A stretch of 64,000 nt of DNA from Gammaproteobacteria bacterium (GTDB taxonomy: Bacteria > Pseudomonadota > Gammaproteobacteria > Pseudomonadales > Azotimanducaceae). Location: contig JAPPGA010000024.1 in assembly GCA_028821515.1 (NCBI GenBank), positions 1 through 64,000 of the forward strand, in the 5' to 3' direction. Below are positions 62,432-64,000 of this stretch, one piece after another; the stretch's first letter is position 1, and each line of letters opens with the position of its first letter. The position numbers and the translations under genes were made by a program. The notes under the pieces were generated by a model. The model was not told where the DNA came from. It saw nothing but the letters and a program-made list of their open reading frames with translations, and made no database searches.

Positions 62432-63085
62432 CTAGCCGAAGCGCAGGCCGGTGACTTCCGACAGTTCGGCCAGCGCCTGGTCTTCGTTCAACACCTTGAT
62501 CGTGTGCATGCCCATGGCGCGGGCGGGCTTGAGGTTGATGCCGAGGTCATCCAGAAACACCGATCGGGCCGCCTCGACGCCCAGGCGTTCGCAGGCGATA
62601 CGGTAGATCGCGGGGTCCGGTTTGCGGACTCTCTCGACGCTGGATTCCACGATGACTTCGAACAGCGACATCGCGCTGTCCATGATCTTTGCACGTGCCG
62701 GATCCTTAACGGCCGGCGGACTTCCGCTGGCGGGTTCCATGTTGTTCGTGATGGCGCCGACCCGGAAGTGCCGCTTGCAACTCCGCAAGGCTTCGATCAT
62801 GCGCGGCCGGGGCGCACCGCTCAGGATTTCAAGCACCCGCTTGCCGTTCACCGGATGGCCGAGCGCCGCCGTTTCGGCACGGAACAGGTCATCGAACGCA
62901 TCGACATCGACCTGGTTCGACTCGAATTGCGCCCAGGCGTTGGTTTCCGGGTTCATCGCGTTGACGCCGCGAATGAAGTCGCGAGGGAGACCATTCGCTG
63001 CTTCAAACTGATTGAAGGCTTCAAATGGGCTCGCGGTCAGCACGCCGCCTATGTCCCACAGAACCGCTTCGATGCCTCGACGCAT
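62432..63085 (-). CDS. HAD-superfamily hydrolase (subfamily IA, epoxide-hydrolase-N/ACAD10-like)
   Basis: 217 residues. Motif I is VLWDIGGVLTAS, where the nucleophile Asp is followed by Ile-Gly instead of DxD, as in the epoxide-hydrolase-N-terminal group; motif II is GAITNNM, motif III the Lys in RVRKPDPAIYRIACERLGV, and motif IV FLDDLGINLKPARAMGMHTIKV. A helical cap lies at about 20-85. Likely a cytosolic phosphatase of a small metabolite; the substrate is unknown. It is divergent from the SDR gene. Confidence 0.82.
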   Translation of the reverse strand: MRRGIEAVLWDIGGVLTASPFEAFNQFEAANGLPRDFIRGVNAMNPETNAWAQFESNQVDVDAFDDLFRAETAALGHPVNGKRVLEILSGAPRPRMIEALRSCKRHFRVGAITNNMEPASGSPPAVKDPARAKIMDSAMSLFEVIVESSVERVRKPDPAIYRIACERLGVEAARSVFLDDLGINLKPARAMGMHTIKVLNEDQALAELSEVTGLRFG

Positions 63086-63219
63086 GGGAATCTTCTTTGA
63101 ATCTGCTGGTTGACGACCGGGTCGCCCTCGCTTTGCGGGCGTGACCTTATCATAGGGGCTCGAACTCCCGACGCCGAAGGCCGCGTCGGATACCCGGTCG
63201 CAAAAGGGGACAGTGCAAC

Positions 63220-64000
63220 ATGGACATTCAGGACGGCGTAGCGATCGTCACGGGCTCTTCGTCGGGCGTCGGCGCCGCGTGTGCGTGCCAACTGGCGGAG
63301 AAGGGCTGCCACGTGGTCATCAATTTCGCCCATAACGAGGCGGGCGCGAGAGAGACGCAGGCGGCGTGCGAGGCATTCGGCGTAGAGACGGCCGTGGTGC
63401 AGGCGGATGTTGCCGACGACGATGGATGTCGAGCGCTGGCGAGCGCGGCGGTCGACAAGTGGGGCCGCATTGACGCGCTGGTCAACAACGCGGGCACGAC
63501 GAAATTCAATGCCCACGACAATCTTGAGGGCTTGACCAGGGAAGATTTCCTGGACATCTATGCAGTCAATACCGTGGGTGCGTACCAGGCGACGCGTGCA
63601 GTGGCGCCCGTGATGCGTACGGGTGGTCGCGGCAGCATCGTCAACGTATCGTCGACGGCGGGCGTGACCGGAGGCGGCAGTTCGGTGGCGTACGCGGCAT
63701 CCAAGGGCGCATTGATCACCATGACCCTGTCGCTCGCCCGCGCGCTGGGACCGGAAATTCGCGTGAACGCGGTATGTCCCGGCTTCATTCAGGGCAGTTG
63801 GCTCGAAAGCGGCATGGGCGCGGAACGCTATGCGGCGGCGAAGGCGGCCCTGGAGGCGAGTGCGCCGCTACGGCTTACGGCGACACCGGACACCGTGGCC
63901 GAGAGCATTCTCTACTTCATCGAAGGGGCGGACCTGGTGACGGGAGAGACACTGATCCTCGATGGCGGCGCGCGCCTGTCGCAGATTCAGCTCGCACAGC
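63220..64000 (+). CDS. SDR-family oxidoreductase (3' end beyond the window)
   Basis: At least 260 residues, open at the window end. ATG 63220 has AGGGGA upstream. NADP/NAD fold VAIVTGSSSGVGAACACQLAEKG, Asp-type region VQADVADDDG, NNAGTTKFN, Ser in VNVSSTAGVTGGGSS, YAASKGALITMTLSLARAL with Tyr/Lys, and VTGETLILDGGARL near the end of the family's usual length (about 250-265), so little is missing. It resembles 3-oxoacyl-ACP/acetoacetyl reductases and glucose dehydrogenase types; substrate unknown. Confidence 0.88.
   Translation, partial: MDIQDGVAIVTGSSSGVGAACACQLAEKGCHVVINFAHNEAGARETQAACEAFGVETAVVQADVADDDGCRALASAAVDKWGRIDALVNNAGTTKFNAHDNLEGLTREDFLDIYAVNTVGAYQATRAVAPVMRTGGRGSIVNVSSTAGVTGGGSSVAYAASKGALITMTLSLARALGPEIRVNAVCPGFIQGSWLESGMGAERYAAAKAALEASAPLRLTATPDTVAESILYFIEGADLVTGETLILDGGARLSQIQLAQ

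Overview
The window looks like chromosome from a GC-rich gammaproteobacterium outside the well-studied orders. Long stretches match the conserved order known from Pseudomonas and relatives: gltA / sdhCDAB-sucAB-lpd, then lpxK-kdsB-(exbD)-murB / rne / rluC / maf / rpmF-fabD...fabF-mltG-tmk-holB-pilZ. The species cannot be named from sequence alone. Average gene spacing is tight, with many ATGA/GTGA overlaps.

Layout. 1-8.3 kb: accessory metabolism (truncated superoxide dismutase, two SAM methyltransferases, MetE/UROD-like protein, alpha/beta hydrolase divergent from a sulfatase, orphan YejA-like binding protein). 8.8-18.2 kb: a sparse, plasmid-flavoured segment (small lipoprotein, a histidine kinase and OmpR-type regulator in one chain, a candidate small RNA, a 37-residue membrane protein, TetR, lone ParB-like protein, orphan TadG/VWA protein). 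It is bounded by 18-bp near-identical repeats, one of which is the 3' end of tRNA-Sec, so it may be a genomic island at selC. 18.2-21.6 kb: selenocysteine machinery selA-selB-tRNA-Sec as one minus-strand unit. 21.6-28 kb: an IS200-like/RAYT transposase flanked by arrays of a TGTGTGTCC-type repeat, with a third array near 27.6 kb, plus a CNNM/CBS membrane protein, a beta-hydroxyacid dehydrogenase, citrate synthase, a TPR protein and an amidohydrolase.

28.8-37.8 kb: succinate dehydrogenase and 2-oxoglutarate dehydrogenase genes, forming with gltA much of the TCA cycle; sucA carries an in-frame palindromic insertion. 37.8-44 kb: envelope genes, led by a single 962-residue ORF that fuses the lipid A flippase MsbA to the lipid A 4'-kinase LpxK, then kdsB, an orphan exbD, an SDR and murB. 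44-55.7 kb: rne with a long structured leader, rluC, maf, rpmF and a fatty-acid synthesis cluster with altered order (acpP before fabG; plsX, fabH and the yceD homologue not present), then mltG, tmk, holB, pilZ. 55.7-64 kb: prolidase-type peptidase, a three-subunit molybdenum hydroxylase with an adjacent MoaD/ThiS-like protein, a ribokinase-type kinase, a gene remnant, a HAD hydrolase and an SDR running off the window.

Most noteworthy: the MsbA-LpxK fusion, the RAYT-associated TGTGTGTCC repeat family, the putative selC island with its unusual regulators and small genes, and the palindromic insertion inside sucA.
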